A DNA stretch of 63,516 nt from Bacteroidales bacterium Bact_09 (lineage in GTDB: Bacteria; Bacteroidota; Bacteroidia; Bacteroidales; UBA932), in contig LUZA01000006.1 in assembly GCA_001603455.1 (NCBI GenBank), forward strand, positions 1-63,516. Reading direction: 5' to 3'. The notes below the pieces were generated by a model. That model saw only the letters and a program-made list of their open reading frames with translations, searched no databases and was not told the DNA's origin. The translations under genes were made by a program, and so were the position numbers. Positions 32,921 to 40,877 of this stretch are shown here, one piece after another. The number at the start of each line of letters is the position of its first letter. Positions within the stretch are counted from its first letter, which is position 1.

Positions 32921-33530
32921 TTACACTATTGCCATGAGCCGTTCGTTTATTGTATTTCTTTTGTGTTTTATGCCAATCTGGGCCAATGCCCAGGATCAGC
33001 GGCTGCGTAAAAGCGATCAGGACCGAAAGGCAGAACGTGAAGCAATTCAGGCCCAGAAAGTTGCCTTTATTACACAGGAAGTGGGATTTACGGCTGAAGA
33101 AGCTGAAAGGTTCTGGCCCCTGTATAACGAGATGGAGCGGGAAGTAGGGGAGGTAAGACACAAACGCAGCCGTGCCAAAGTAGAAATATACCGCCTGCTG
33201 GAACCGGCAGGTGCCGGTAAAAGGGGAAAGGGGACCTCTCACCCGGGATTATCCCTTGGTCGCACAGCTGCCGGGGATCACCGCGATATGGCCATTTCCG
33301 GCATGTTGGCGACACAACCCAAGGGACCGGCTGCACCTATTGATGATATACTGGAAACGTATATCCTTACTTTCGAAGAGGAAAACCACATACGGATGGA
33401 ATACCACAGAAAATTCCTAAAGGTTTTGTCCGCAGAACAGGTAGCTCGCTTTTATTTTGCAGAAGAACATTTCAGCAATAAGCTTTTTCGTGAGTATATT
33501 GACAGGAAGCTGAACGAGAAATCCAGGTAA
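32913..33530 (+). CDS. Secreted LTXXQ/Spy-like protein of the sigma module
   Basis: 205 residues. The signal peptide (cleavage near ANA, residue 26) is followed by long charged helices. FTAEEAERFWPLYNEMEREV, near residue 55, matches the LTxxQ-like motif of Spy/CpxP-type periplasmic helical proteins. A Gly/Ser/Pro-rich linker occupies about 95-145, and a second helical part contains HRKFLKVLSAEQVARFYFAEE. By analogy with CpxP/Spy it may bind unfolded proteins or inhibit the adjacent anti-sigma factor (inference). Its stop abuts the stop of the convergent methyltransferase gene with no spacer. Confidence 0.7.
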   Translation: MNNYTIAMSRSFIVFLLCFMPIWANAQDQRLRKSDQDRKAEREAIQAQKVAFITQEVGFTAEEAERFWPLYNEMEREVGEVRHKRSRAKVEIYRLLEPAGAGKRGKGTSHPGLSLGRTAAGDHRDMAISGMLATQPKGPAAPIDDILETYILTFEEENHIRMEYHRKFLKVLSAEQVARFYFAEEHFSNKLFREYIDRKLNEKSR

Positions 33531-34250
33531 TCAGGCCCATAAATAAAAATCACGTACCAGCCGTATGTATTGTTGAGTGTATTCTTCATTCTCCGTGTAT
33601 ATTGTGATCGTGTCCTCAACCACAGGCACACGCGTTTTACCCATTTCGGACAGTACTCTGATGGCTGGTTTGTCCTTTTTTGTCCGGACCATGGTGATCC
33701 TGCCCGGAAATAATTGTTTATCCATCAGACATGCCTGGAATATAAAATTCCTGTACGATCCGGCAGGCAATATAAAGGCAAAAAACCCATTTTCAGTCAG
33801 AAGATCCGCAACACCGGAAAGAAGATCTCCGTGCGGAAGACTTTCCCTGTAACTGTGCCGTGCCCTGGTACGACGCACATTGGGACTAACGAGCGATTGA
33901 CTGAAATACGGTGGATTGCTGATAATCAGGTCATATTTTTCCGTGAAATCATGCTCCCTGAAATCTCCCTTAATAACACGTATTCTGTCTGCCCAGGGAG
34001 AGGCGGAAACATTGGCAGCCGCTTCTGCTGCGGAATTCTCATCGATCTCCAGGGCATCTATCCGGGCATATCCAAAACGCTGTGCCATCATCAGGGCCAG
34101 TATCCCACACCCGGTACCGATATCCAATATCCTGGCTGGCCCTTTTGCTGGTCCGGACGTCCAGGCGCCTAGCAATACACTGTCTGTATTGACATGCATA
34201 GCCGAACGGTCGTGTTTAACGGTAAACTGTTTAAAACGAAAAGGTTCCAC
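33531..34250 (-). CDS. trmN: tRNA1(Val) (adenine-37-N6)-methyltransferase
   Basis: YfiC/TrmN6-type SAM-dependent methyltransferase. LDIGTGCGILALMMAQ binds SAM and ISNPPYFSQS is the catalytic NPPY motif that holds the target adenine. The N-terminal FKQFTVKHDRSAMHVNTDS is family-typical. The frame extends to an ATG at 34295, which would overlap lolD by 44 bases. GTG at 34250, one base after the lolD stop, gives 239 residues and the usual start (VEPFRFKQF), so it is preferred. Last gene of the EF-G paralogue-lolD-trmN operon. Confidence 0.88.
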   Translation of the reverse strand: MEPFRFKQFTVKHDRSAMHVNTDSVLLGAWTSGPAKGPARILDIGTGCGILALMMAQRFGYARIDALEIDENSAAEAAANVSASPWADRIRVIKGDFREHDFTEKYDLIISNPPYFSQSLVSPNVRRTRARHSYRESLPHGDLLSGVADLLTENGFFAFILPAGSYRNFIFQACLMDKQLFPGRITMVRTKKDKPAIRVLSEMGKTRVPVVEDTITIYTENEEYTQQYIRLVRDFYLWA

Positions 34251-34251
34251 G

Positions 34252-34905
34252 CTACTGAACAAAAAGTCCGTCGCGCATGGTAAGACTGCGATCACTCAAA
34301 CCTGCCAGTGACTGATCGTGGGTAACCAGGATGATGGTCTGACCGTATGTGTCGCGCAACTTGAAAAACAATTTGTGAAGTTCCTGCTTGTTATGAGAAT
34401 CCAGATTCCCGGAAGGTTCGTCGGCCAGCAGGACTCTGGGGTGATTTACCAGCGCCCGGGCCACGGCTACACGTTGTTGTTCGCCTCCGCTCAGCTCTGC
34501 TGGCTTATGTTCCATCCTGTACGCCAGGCCCAGAAAATCGAGGAGTTCCTTTGCCCTGGCACGAACCTTATCTACAGCGTCTCCCGAGATAAAGCCGGGA
34601 ATGCACACATTTTCCAGGGCGGTGAATTCGGGGAGCAGGTGATGGAATTGAAAAACGAACCCGATATGCTTGTTACGGAAATCGGCCAGTTGGTCCTTTT
34701 TCAGTTCAAAGACAGGTGTATCGTCAATCCAGACCTGACCGGAATCGGGCCGTGAAAGAGTTCCCAAAACCTGTAGAAAGGTGGTTTTTCCCGCTCCGCT
34801 GGCCCCTGTAATACAAACTACTTCGGCAGGGGCAACTTCCAGAGACACGCCCTTGAGAACTTGCACACTGCCGAATGATTTGGTTATGTAGTCCGCTTTG
34901 ATCAT
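34252..34905 (-). CDS. lolD: LolD-like ABC transporter ATPase
   Basis: 217-residue ABC ATPase of the LolD/MacB class. Walker A is GASGAGKTT, the Q-loop is [18 protein letters not shown], the signature is [15 protein letters not shown] and Walker B is [12 protein letters not shown]. In the Lol system this ATPase drives lipoprotein release from the inner membrane. The cognate permease is not adjacent; the closest candidate in the window is the MacB-type permease at 53463. Fifteen bases separate it from the EF-G paralogue upstream. It could instead serve another FtsX-type exporter. Confidence 0.85.
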   Translation of the reverse strand: MIKADYITKSFGSVQVLKGVSLEVAPAEVVCITGASGAGKTTFLQVLGTLSRPDSGQVWIDDTPVFELKKDQLADFRNKHIGFVFQFHHLLPEFTALENVCIPGFISGDAVDKVRARAKELLDFLGLAYRMEHKPAELSGGEQQRVAVARALVNHPRVLLADEPSGNLDSHNKQELHKLFFKLRDTYGQTIILVTHDQSLAGLSDRSLTMRDGLFVQ

Positions 34906-34920
34906 GTTGCGGAAATTGAA

Positions 34921-37074
34921 TTATTCGTCTTTTTCCTCTTCTTCGTATTCCTTCAGAAGTTTATCCTGAACATCGGCAGGCACCTGTGCGTACTCCAGAA
35001 GATTCATGGTAAAGCTGGCACGGCCGGATGTGAGGGAGCTGAGCGTTGTGGAGTATTTATTCAACTCTGCGAGGGGCACCCTCGCCTTGAGGATCTGGAA
35101 TCCTTTTTCGCTGCTCATGCCTTCAATCAGGGCACGGCGGTTTTGCAGATCGCTCATGACATCTCCCATACAATCCGAAGGGACCATCACTTCCACCATG
35201 TAAATCGGTTCCATAATTTTGGGTCCTGCCTTTTTAAAGGCATCCTTGAAGGCATTCCGCCCGGCCAGTTTGAATGAGATTTCATTGGAATCGACCGGGT
35301 GCATCTTTCCGTCGTAAACATAACATTTGATGTCACGGGCATAAGAACCGGTAAGGGGTCCTTCTTCCATTTTTTCCATGACACCTTTGAGGATGGCGGG
35401 CATAAAACGTCCGTCTATGGAACCGCCTACGATACAATTGTAATAAATAAGCTTTCCACCCCAGTCCATATCATAATCCTCGCGACCCTTGATGTTCAGT
35501 ACCAGATCCTTGCCATCTACCTTAAAGCGGTTGTTCTCTGGTGCTCCTTCAATATACGGCTCTATCAGCAGGTGAACTTCCCCGAATTGTCCGGCACCAC
35601 CAGATTGCTTTTTGTGACGGTAGCTCGAAGCGGCCATTCTGGTGATGGTTTCTCTGTAGGGAATCCTGGGCGGCAGCAGGTCGACTTCCATTTTATAGGT
35701 GTTGTTAATGTGCCATTTAAGTGTATTGATGTGGTGTTCACCTTGTCCGCTCACAATGATCTGCCTGAGTTCTTTAGAGTATTCCACCACAATGGTGGGG
35801 TCCTCCAAGGCGGCCTTATTCAGGATCTCACTTAGTTTTTCATCGTCCTTTTCCGATTTGGCCTTGATAGCCGTCCTGAATTTGGAAGGAGGAAAGACGA
35901 TGGGTTCAAATTCCCAGTCTTTACCGCTTCCGTTAAGGGTGTGATTTGATTTGGCGCTTTTTAATTTCACGGTACACCCCATATCTCCGGCTACCAGTTC
36001 AGTCACTTTTTCGCGTTTTTTCCCGGCTGCAACAAAAAGGCCCGATATTCTTTCTTTACCCCCGTTGTTTGCATTGACTAAGTCCATCGATTCAGTAATT
36101 TTTCCTGACATTACCCGGAAGTATGCAACATCCCCCAAGTGCTGCTCTTGTGTTGTTTTGTAAATGTAAAGGGAGGCCGGTCCTTTTACATCACATGGAA
36201 TTTCTGCGCCTGACACTGTTTTACCGCTTGTTAACCCCGGATGTGGTGCTATTAGGGTGATCAGTTCCATCAAACGTTTAACGCCAATATCTTTTTTCCC
36301 GGAAACAATGACCAAAGGCATGATCTCGCATTTGCGGAATCCAATGATAAGTCCCTGTATGATCTCTTCGGGTGTAAGGGCTCCGTTCTCAAAAAATTTT
36401 TCCATCAGCGGCTCATTGGCTTCTGCAGCACGTTCTGCCAGTTCTGCATGCATGACCTCGGCTTTATCCTTCAGATCGGCCGGGATGTCCAATTCTTCGC
36501 GAGTGCCGTTTTCGTCATTAAAGCGGTACATCTTCATCTTGACAACATCCACAAAGGAGTTGAACCCAATGCCTACATCAATGGGAAACTGGATGGGACA
36601 TATTTTGTTCCCGAAAGCCTCGTGAAGGGAATCCATGCAGGCATCCCAGTTGGCTTTCTCGTGGTCAAGCTGGCTGATGGCCAGGAAAAGCGGCTTGTTG
36701 TGTTTTTCGGCATAGCGGGAAAATATCTCAGTTCCCACTTCCACCCCATGCTGACCGTTAATCAGCATAACGCCTGAATCGGCAACCCTGAATGCAGAAA
36801 TAAGACCGCCAATGAAATCGTCGGACCCCGGAGTGTCTATGAAGTTCAGTTTATGGTCTTCATATTCCGTATAAAAAAGCGTGGGATAAATTGACCTCTG
36901 ATACAGTTGTTCAATTTCGGTGTTGTCGCATACGGTATTCCTGGCCTCAACGGTTCCACGGCGGTCGATCACCTTGCCTTCCATCATCATGGCTTCTGCA
37001 AGGGTGGTTTTGCCGGATTTGGTGTTCCCTGTCAGAACCACATTGCGAATTTGTTCTGTCGTATAAGTTTTCAT
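34921..37074 (-). CDS. EF-G paralogue lacking GTPase catalytic residues (EF-G2 type)
   Basis: 717 residues with full EF-G domain order, but the GTPase centre is altered. G1 is GNTKSGKTT (residues 16-24), without the usual AHVD/GHID context. The switch I RGITI is replaced by RSIYP (60-64). G3 is DTPGSDDF, with Ser84 where canonical EF-G has the catalytic His. G4 is SQLD rather than NKxD. Domains III-V are well conserved, including SSYRHKKQSGGAGQFGEV. It matches the Bacteroides EF-G2, reported to drive translation without GTP hydrolysis and to be needed for gut colonisation. ATG at 37074, with a leader of about 40 bases from the -7 box at 37119-37126. Operon with lolD and trmN. Confidence 0.88.
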   Translation of the reverse strand: MKTYTTEQIRNVVLTGNTKSGKTTLAEAMMMEGKVIDRRGTVEARNTVCDNTEIEQLYQRSIYPTLFYTEYEDHKLNFIDTPGSDDFIGGLISAFRVADSGVMLINGQHGVEVGTEIFSRYAEKHNKPLFLAISQLDHEKANWDACMDSLHEAFGNKICPIQFPIDVGIGFNSFVDVVKMKMYRFNDENGTREELDIPADLKDKAEVMHAELAERAAEANEPLMEKFFENGALTPEEIIQGLIIGFRKCEIMPLVIVSGKKDIGVKRLMELITLIAPHPGLTSGKTVSGAEIPCDVKGPASLYIYKTTQEQHLGDVAYFRVMSGKITESMDLVNANNGGKERISGLFVAAGKKREKVTELVAGDMGCTVKLKSAKSNHTLNGSGKDWEFEPIVFPPSKFRTAIKAKSEKDDEKLSEILNKAALEDPTIVVEYSKELRQIIVSGQGEHHINTLKWHINNTYKMEVDLLPPRIPYRETITRMAASSYRHKKQSGGAGQFGEVHLLIEPYIEGAPENNRFKVDGKDLVLNIKGREDYDMDWGGKLIYYNCIVGGSIDGRFMPAILKGVMEKMEEGPLTGSYARDIKCYVYDGKMHPVDSNEISFKLAGRNAFKDAFKKAGPKIMEPIYMVEVMVPSDCMGDVMSDLQNRRALIEGMSSEKGFQILKARVPLAELNKYSTTLSSLTSGRASFTMNLLEYAQVPADVQDKLLKEYEEEEKDE

Positions 37075-37118
37075 TAAGTCAATATTTTATTTATGTTTTA
37101 GGGGATAATTCAGGGCGA

Positions 37119-37126
37119 CAAAGGTA
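37119..37126 (-). promoter_or_regulatory. Putative -7 box of the EF-G paralogue operon
   Basis: Minus-strand TACCTTTG, 44 bases before the ATG at 37074. No clear -33 element; 13 bases separate it from the divergent rnhB box. Confidence 0.4.
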
Positions 37127-37139
37127 ATAATTTTTCCTT

Positions 37140-37147
37140 TACCTTTG
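37140..37147 (+). promoter_or_regulatory. Putative -7 box of rnhB, start-codon proximal
   Basis: TACCTTTG ends five bases before the rnhB ATG at 37153, implying a leaderless transcript. Confidence 0.45.
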
Positions 37148-37152
37148 TATAT

Positions 37153-37770
37153 ATGTATTTTCCTTTATTTCCGCACCTTGAGGCCGGAAGATCAGAGGCA
37201 GGATGTGACGAGGCCGGAAGGGGCTCGCTGGCAGGGCCTGTTTATGCCGCTGCTGTTATTCTTCCGCCCGATTTCCACCATCCCCTGTTACAGGATTCCA
37301 AGTTGATGAGTGAAAAACAACGGTTGGAAGTCAGGGTTGTGATTCTGGAAAAAGCCGTTTCCTGGGGTATCGCTTGGTGCTCCCCGGAAGAAATTGACCG
37401 GTGGAACATACTTCGAGCCTCGATAACGGCTATGCACAGGGCACTGGACAACCTGTCCCGAGCACCCGAATTCATCCTGGTTGACGGAAATCGTTTTTAT
37501 CCCTACCACCCCCGGGGAGGGGAACCCTTGCTCAGCCCGGTGATTCCCCATCTTTGCATTGTGAAAGGTGACAGGCGTTTTACGGCGATCGCCGCCGCCT
37601 CGGTACTGGCCAAAACATTCCGCGATGAATACATGACCGGGCTGGATCGGGAATTTCCCCAATATGGATGGAAGGAAAATAAGGGATATCCCACTAAAAA
37701 ACACAAGGCGGCGATCGGGGCTTTTGGGTTGACTGTTCACCACCGAAAATCTTTTTCTTGTCATTTATAA
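37153..37770 (+). CDS. rnhB: Ribonuclease HII
   Basis: 205 residues. Cleaves RNA in RNA-DNA hybrids and at single ribonucleotides in DNA. The catalytic core begins EAGCDEAGRGSLAGPVYAAAV (acidic Asp/Glu pair), with QDSKLMSEKQR, ILVDGNRF and KGDRRFTAIAAASVLAK providing the other acidic and basic residues. The start at 37153 gives the standard length and N-terminal spacing, which supports the start-proximal promoter. Monocistronic or followed by the S46 peptidase after 50 bases. Confidence 0.95.
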   Translation: MYFPLFPHLEAGRSEAGCDEAGRGSLAGPVYAAAVILPPDFHHPLLQDSKLMSEKQRLEVRVVILEKAVSWGIAWCSPEEIDRWNILRASITAMHRALDNLSRAPEFILVDGNRFYPYHPRGGEPLLSPVIPHLCIVKGDRRFTAIAAASVLAKTFRDEYMTGLDREFPQYGWKENKGYPTKKHKAAIGAFGLTVHHRKSFSCHL

Positions 37771-37820
37771 TTACCTTTACAAGCCATACACGAATACGAC
37801 ACTATTAATAAATATTACGC

Positions 37821-39971
37821 ATGAAAAAAATAAGCTTTATCCTGTGCGCTGTGCTGCTTCTGGGCGGTAACGTACGTGCAGACGAAGGGATGTGGTTACT
37901 ACCGCTCCTGAAACAATTTAACATTAAAGCAATGAAAGATGCCGGACTCAGGCTTGAAGCCAACGACATCTACAATATTAACCATTCGAGCCTGAAAGAT
38001 GCTATCGTCATATTTGGCGGCGGATGTACGGGAGAGGTCGTTTCGCCAGATGGTTTACTCTTGACAAACCATCATTGCGGGTACAGTGTGATCCAGGCAC
38101 TTAGCAGCGTAGAGTATAATTACCTCAGGGATGGATTCTGGGCACGAAACAGGGAAGAAGAAATACCTGCCCCGGGATTACGGGTAACGTTCATGGAGAG
38201 AATGACCGATGTGACTAAAGAAGTACATGCCATCCTGGATACGTGTACTACAGAAGAAAACCGTTCGGCTGCCGAAGTGAACCTTAACAAAGAATGGGGT
38301 GAAAAAGTTAAAGCAGAAAATCCCCATTTTACGGCCCGTCTTTACAGTATGTACGGGGGCAACCAATACTATCTGGTTGTTTACAAAATATACACCGATG
38401 TGCGTTTTGTGGGCGCTCCCCCTTCTTCCATCGGTAAATTTGGAGCGGATACCGATAACTGGATATGGCCCCGCCATACATGTGACTTTTCTATGTTCCG
38501 CATATATGCCGGGCCGGATAACGAGCCGGCCGGATATGCTCCGGAAAACCGTCCCTACCGCGCAAAATACTCTCTGCCGGTAAGCCTTAAAGGCATAGAA
38601 CAAGGTGATTTTGTAATGACATTGGGTTATCCGGGAACCACTACCCGCTATATGACATCCATAGAAGTGGACCGCCAGGAACAGCTGACCAACAATATTG
38701 GGATAGAAGTGCGGACTATCCGCCAGAATATTTTGCTGGAAGATATGCTGGCCGATCCCAAGGTGCAGCTGCAATATGCCAGCAAGTATTCGGGCAGCAC
38801 AAATGCCTGGAAAAAATGGACCGGCATGAACGAAACGTTCAAAAAACTAAATGTAAAAGCCCGCCGGGCAAAAGAAGAGGCCGCTTTTTCTGCCTGGGTC
38901 AAGGCCAATAAAAAACGTCAGGAAAAATACGGGACGGCCCTCGGTGACATCGATGAAGCCATTCGCGGACAATGGAACATGCTTTATGTAAGCCGTTATC
39001 TGAGTGAAGCTTTGCGCAATATAGAAGTGAGCGGATTTGCCTCACGGCTCTTCGCCAAGGCCAACGGGCAGGATGAGGTCAACGGGGAAAACCTGAAAAT
39101 GCAGGCAACCCGGTTTTTTGCCAATTACAACCGGCCTACCGACGTGAAAGTGGCTAAGGCCATGCTCAAGATCTTTGCCCAACGGGTAGACAAAGAGCAT
39201 TATCCCACCGTATATGGGATCATTGAAACCGATTATGCAGGCAATATAGATGCCTATGTGGAAGATCTGTTTGCCAAAACGGCATTTGCCTCCGAAGAGA
39301 AACTGCACAACCTTATTGACAGGTTGGTTACGGAAGATTCCCGTGCAGCGGCATGGGAAGAGGTCAGGAATGATCCCGCCTGGATACTGGGCCGCTCGGT
39401 GGCGGATAAAACAAGAGAATATCAAGTTGCTGTTAACCCTTTTTATGCACAATATGAAAGAGGTCACCGCAATTTCATTGCCGGCATGATGGAAATGAAA
39501 AAAGGAGAACCCCTGTATCCCGATGCCAATTTCTCTATGCGGCTGACTTATGGTAATGTGCTGAATTACAGGCCTAGGGACGGCGTGACCTATGATTATT
39601 ACACAACCCTGACCGGAGTTATGGAAAAAGAAGATCCCGGCAACTGGGAATTTGTGGTACCTGAAAAACTGAAACAACTATACAATAATAAAGACTACGG
39701 ACAGTACGCCCGGCCCGGTCAGGAAGTTGTGACCGGTTTTATTGCCAATACCGACATCACCGGCGGCAATTCCGGATCTCCTGTTTTGAACGCAAAGGGC
39801 GAACTCATAGGGCTGGCTTTTGACGGCAACTGGGAATCCATGAGCGGGGACGTGATCTTCGAACCCGAGCTGCAACGATGCATAGCCGTGGATATTCGTT
39901 ATGTTCTTTTTATCATGGATAAATACGGCGAGGCAGGATATTTGCTGGAGGAAATGGATATTAAAAAATAG
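37821..39971 (+). CDS. S46 dipeptidyl-peptidase, DPP7-like
   Basis: 716 residues. The signal peptide (to about residue 20, VRA) is followed by an S46 chymotrypsin-like double barrel. Catalytic His is in LLTNHHCGY (His85) and the Ser in ITGGNSGSPVLN (Ser651). Eighteen residues after the Ser is Gly (LAFDGNWE). From memory DPP11 has Arg there (673) to take acidic P1 residues and DPP7 has Gly to take hydrophobic ones, so DPP7 specificity is inferred. The enzyme releases dipeptides from oligopeptides in the periplasm, typical of peptide-fermenting Bacteroidales. Its end overlaps only the unused upstream extension of the mrp frame; mrp itself starts five bases after the stop. Confidence 0.93.
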   Translation: MKKISFILCAVLLLGGNVRADEGMWLLPLLKQFNIKAMKDAGLRLEANDIYNINHSSLKDAIVIFGGGCTGEVVSPDGLLLTNHHCGYSVIQALSSVEYNYLRDGFWARNREEEIPAPGLRVTFMERMTDVTKEVHAILDTCTTEENRSAAEVNLNKEWGEKVKAENPHFTARLYSMYGGNQYYLVVYKIYTDVRFVGAPPSSIGKFGADTDNWIWPRHTCDFSMFRIYAGPDNEPAGYAPENRPYRAKYSLPVSLKGIEQGDFVMTLGYPGTTTRYMTSIEVDRQEQLTNNIGIEVRTIRQNILLEDMLADPKVQLQYASKYSGSTNAWKKWTGMNETFKKLNVKARRAKEEAAFSAWVKANKKRQEKYGTALGDIDEAIRGQWNMLYVSRYLSEALRNIEVSGFASRLFAKANGQDEVNGENLKMQATRFFANYNRPTDVKVAKAMLKIFAQRVDKEHYPTVYGIIETDYAGNIDAYVEDLFAKTAFASEEKLHNLIDRLVTEDSRAAAWEEVRNDPAWILGRSVADKTREYQVAVNPFYAQYERGHRNFIAGMMEMKKGEPLYPDANFSMRLTYGNVLNYRPRDGVTYDYYTTLTGVMEKEDPGNWEFVVPEKLKQLYNNKDYGQYARPGQEVVTGFIANTDITGGNSGSPVLNAKGELIGLAFDGNWESMSGDVIFEPELQRCIAVDIRYVLFIMDKYGEAGYLLEEMDIKK

Positions 39972-39975
39972 AAGC

Positions 39976-40842
39976 ATGGAAAAGATCAATTATGCGGCCA
40001 TGAGGCCTGCTCAAGCCCCTAATGGAAATAAAAAAGAAGAAAAAAAAGCAACGATAGAGATAGACGGGATGAAAGCCGTTAAAAATGTCATTGCCATTGC
40101 CAGCGGCAAGGGTGGTGTTGGAAAATCCACGGTTGCCGTGAACCTGGCAGTCGCCCTGGCTCTGGAAGGATACAAGGTGGGATTGGCCGATGCCGATATA
40201 TATGGACCATCGGTTCCCACACTGACCGGGACACAGGACCAGCAGCCGGGCGTGGACATGATAGATGACAACGTCCAGGTGTTTGAACCTATCGAAAAAT
40301 TTGGGGTTAAATGGATCTCTATAGGGTATTTTGCCCGGCCGGAACAGGCCCTGATCTGGAGAGGCCCCCTGGCCAGCAGCGCCCTTAAGCAACTCTTGAA
40401 ACAAACAAAATGGGGTGAACTGGACTTCCTGCTTATTGACCTTCCCCCGGGAACAGGAGATATCCACCTGAGCCTGATGCAGGATATACCCCTGAGCGGT
40501 GGGATTGTGGTCACTACACCGCAACAGGTCTCGGTCACTGACGTTGAAAAATGTCTGAATATGTTTTTCCACCCGGACCTGAACAAACGTGTCCTGGGTC
40601 TGGTGGAGAATATGGCCTGGTTCACACCTGAAGAGCTGCCGGAAAATAAATACTACATATTTGGTAAAGGAGGCGCCAAGGGATTGTCCCAAAAATACAA
40701 CCTCCCTGTGCTGGCAGAAATTCCCCTGGTACAGGGAGTATGCGAACGCGGCGACGCAGGGATACCTGTTGCTAATGATAAAAATGCAGCCGGCAAAGCA
40801 TTTAAGGGCCTTGCGGAAAAATTGATATCTTTATTAGTTTAA
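39976..40842 (+). CDS. mrp: Mrp/NBP35-family iron-sulfur cluster carrier ATPase, without N-terminal MIP18 domain
   Basis: 288 residues from ATG at 39976; the frame runs back to 39901 inside the peptidase gene but that segment is unlike any Mrp. The deviant Walker A is IASGKGGVGKSTVAVNLA, Walker B-like DLPPGTGD, and NMAWFTPEELPENKYYIFGKGG is the Bacteroidota version of the region that carries CxxC elsewhere (no Cys here). Bacteroides Mrp proteins are usually about 360 residues with an N-terminal MIP18/DUF59 domain; here only about 35 variable residues precede the ATPase. Role: scaffold or carrier for Fe-S clusters. Confidence 0.88.
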   Translation: MEKINYAAMRPAQAPNGNKKEEKKATIEIDGMKAVKNVIAIASGKGGVGKSTVAVNLAVALALEGYKVGLADADIYGPSVPTLTGTQDQQPGVDMIDDNVQVFEPIEKFGVKWISIGYFARPEQALIWRGPLASSALKQLLKQTKWGELDFLLIDLPPGTGDIHLSLMQDIPLSGGIVVTTPQQVSVTDVEKCLNMFFHPDLNKRVLGLVENMAWFTPEELPENKYYIFGKGGAKGLSQKYNLPVLAEIPLVQGVCERGDAGIPVANDKNAAGKAFKGLAEKLISLLV

Positions 40843-40877
40843 AGCAGCCAATCCGGCATAATTTACGTCTTTCGGCT

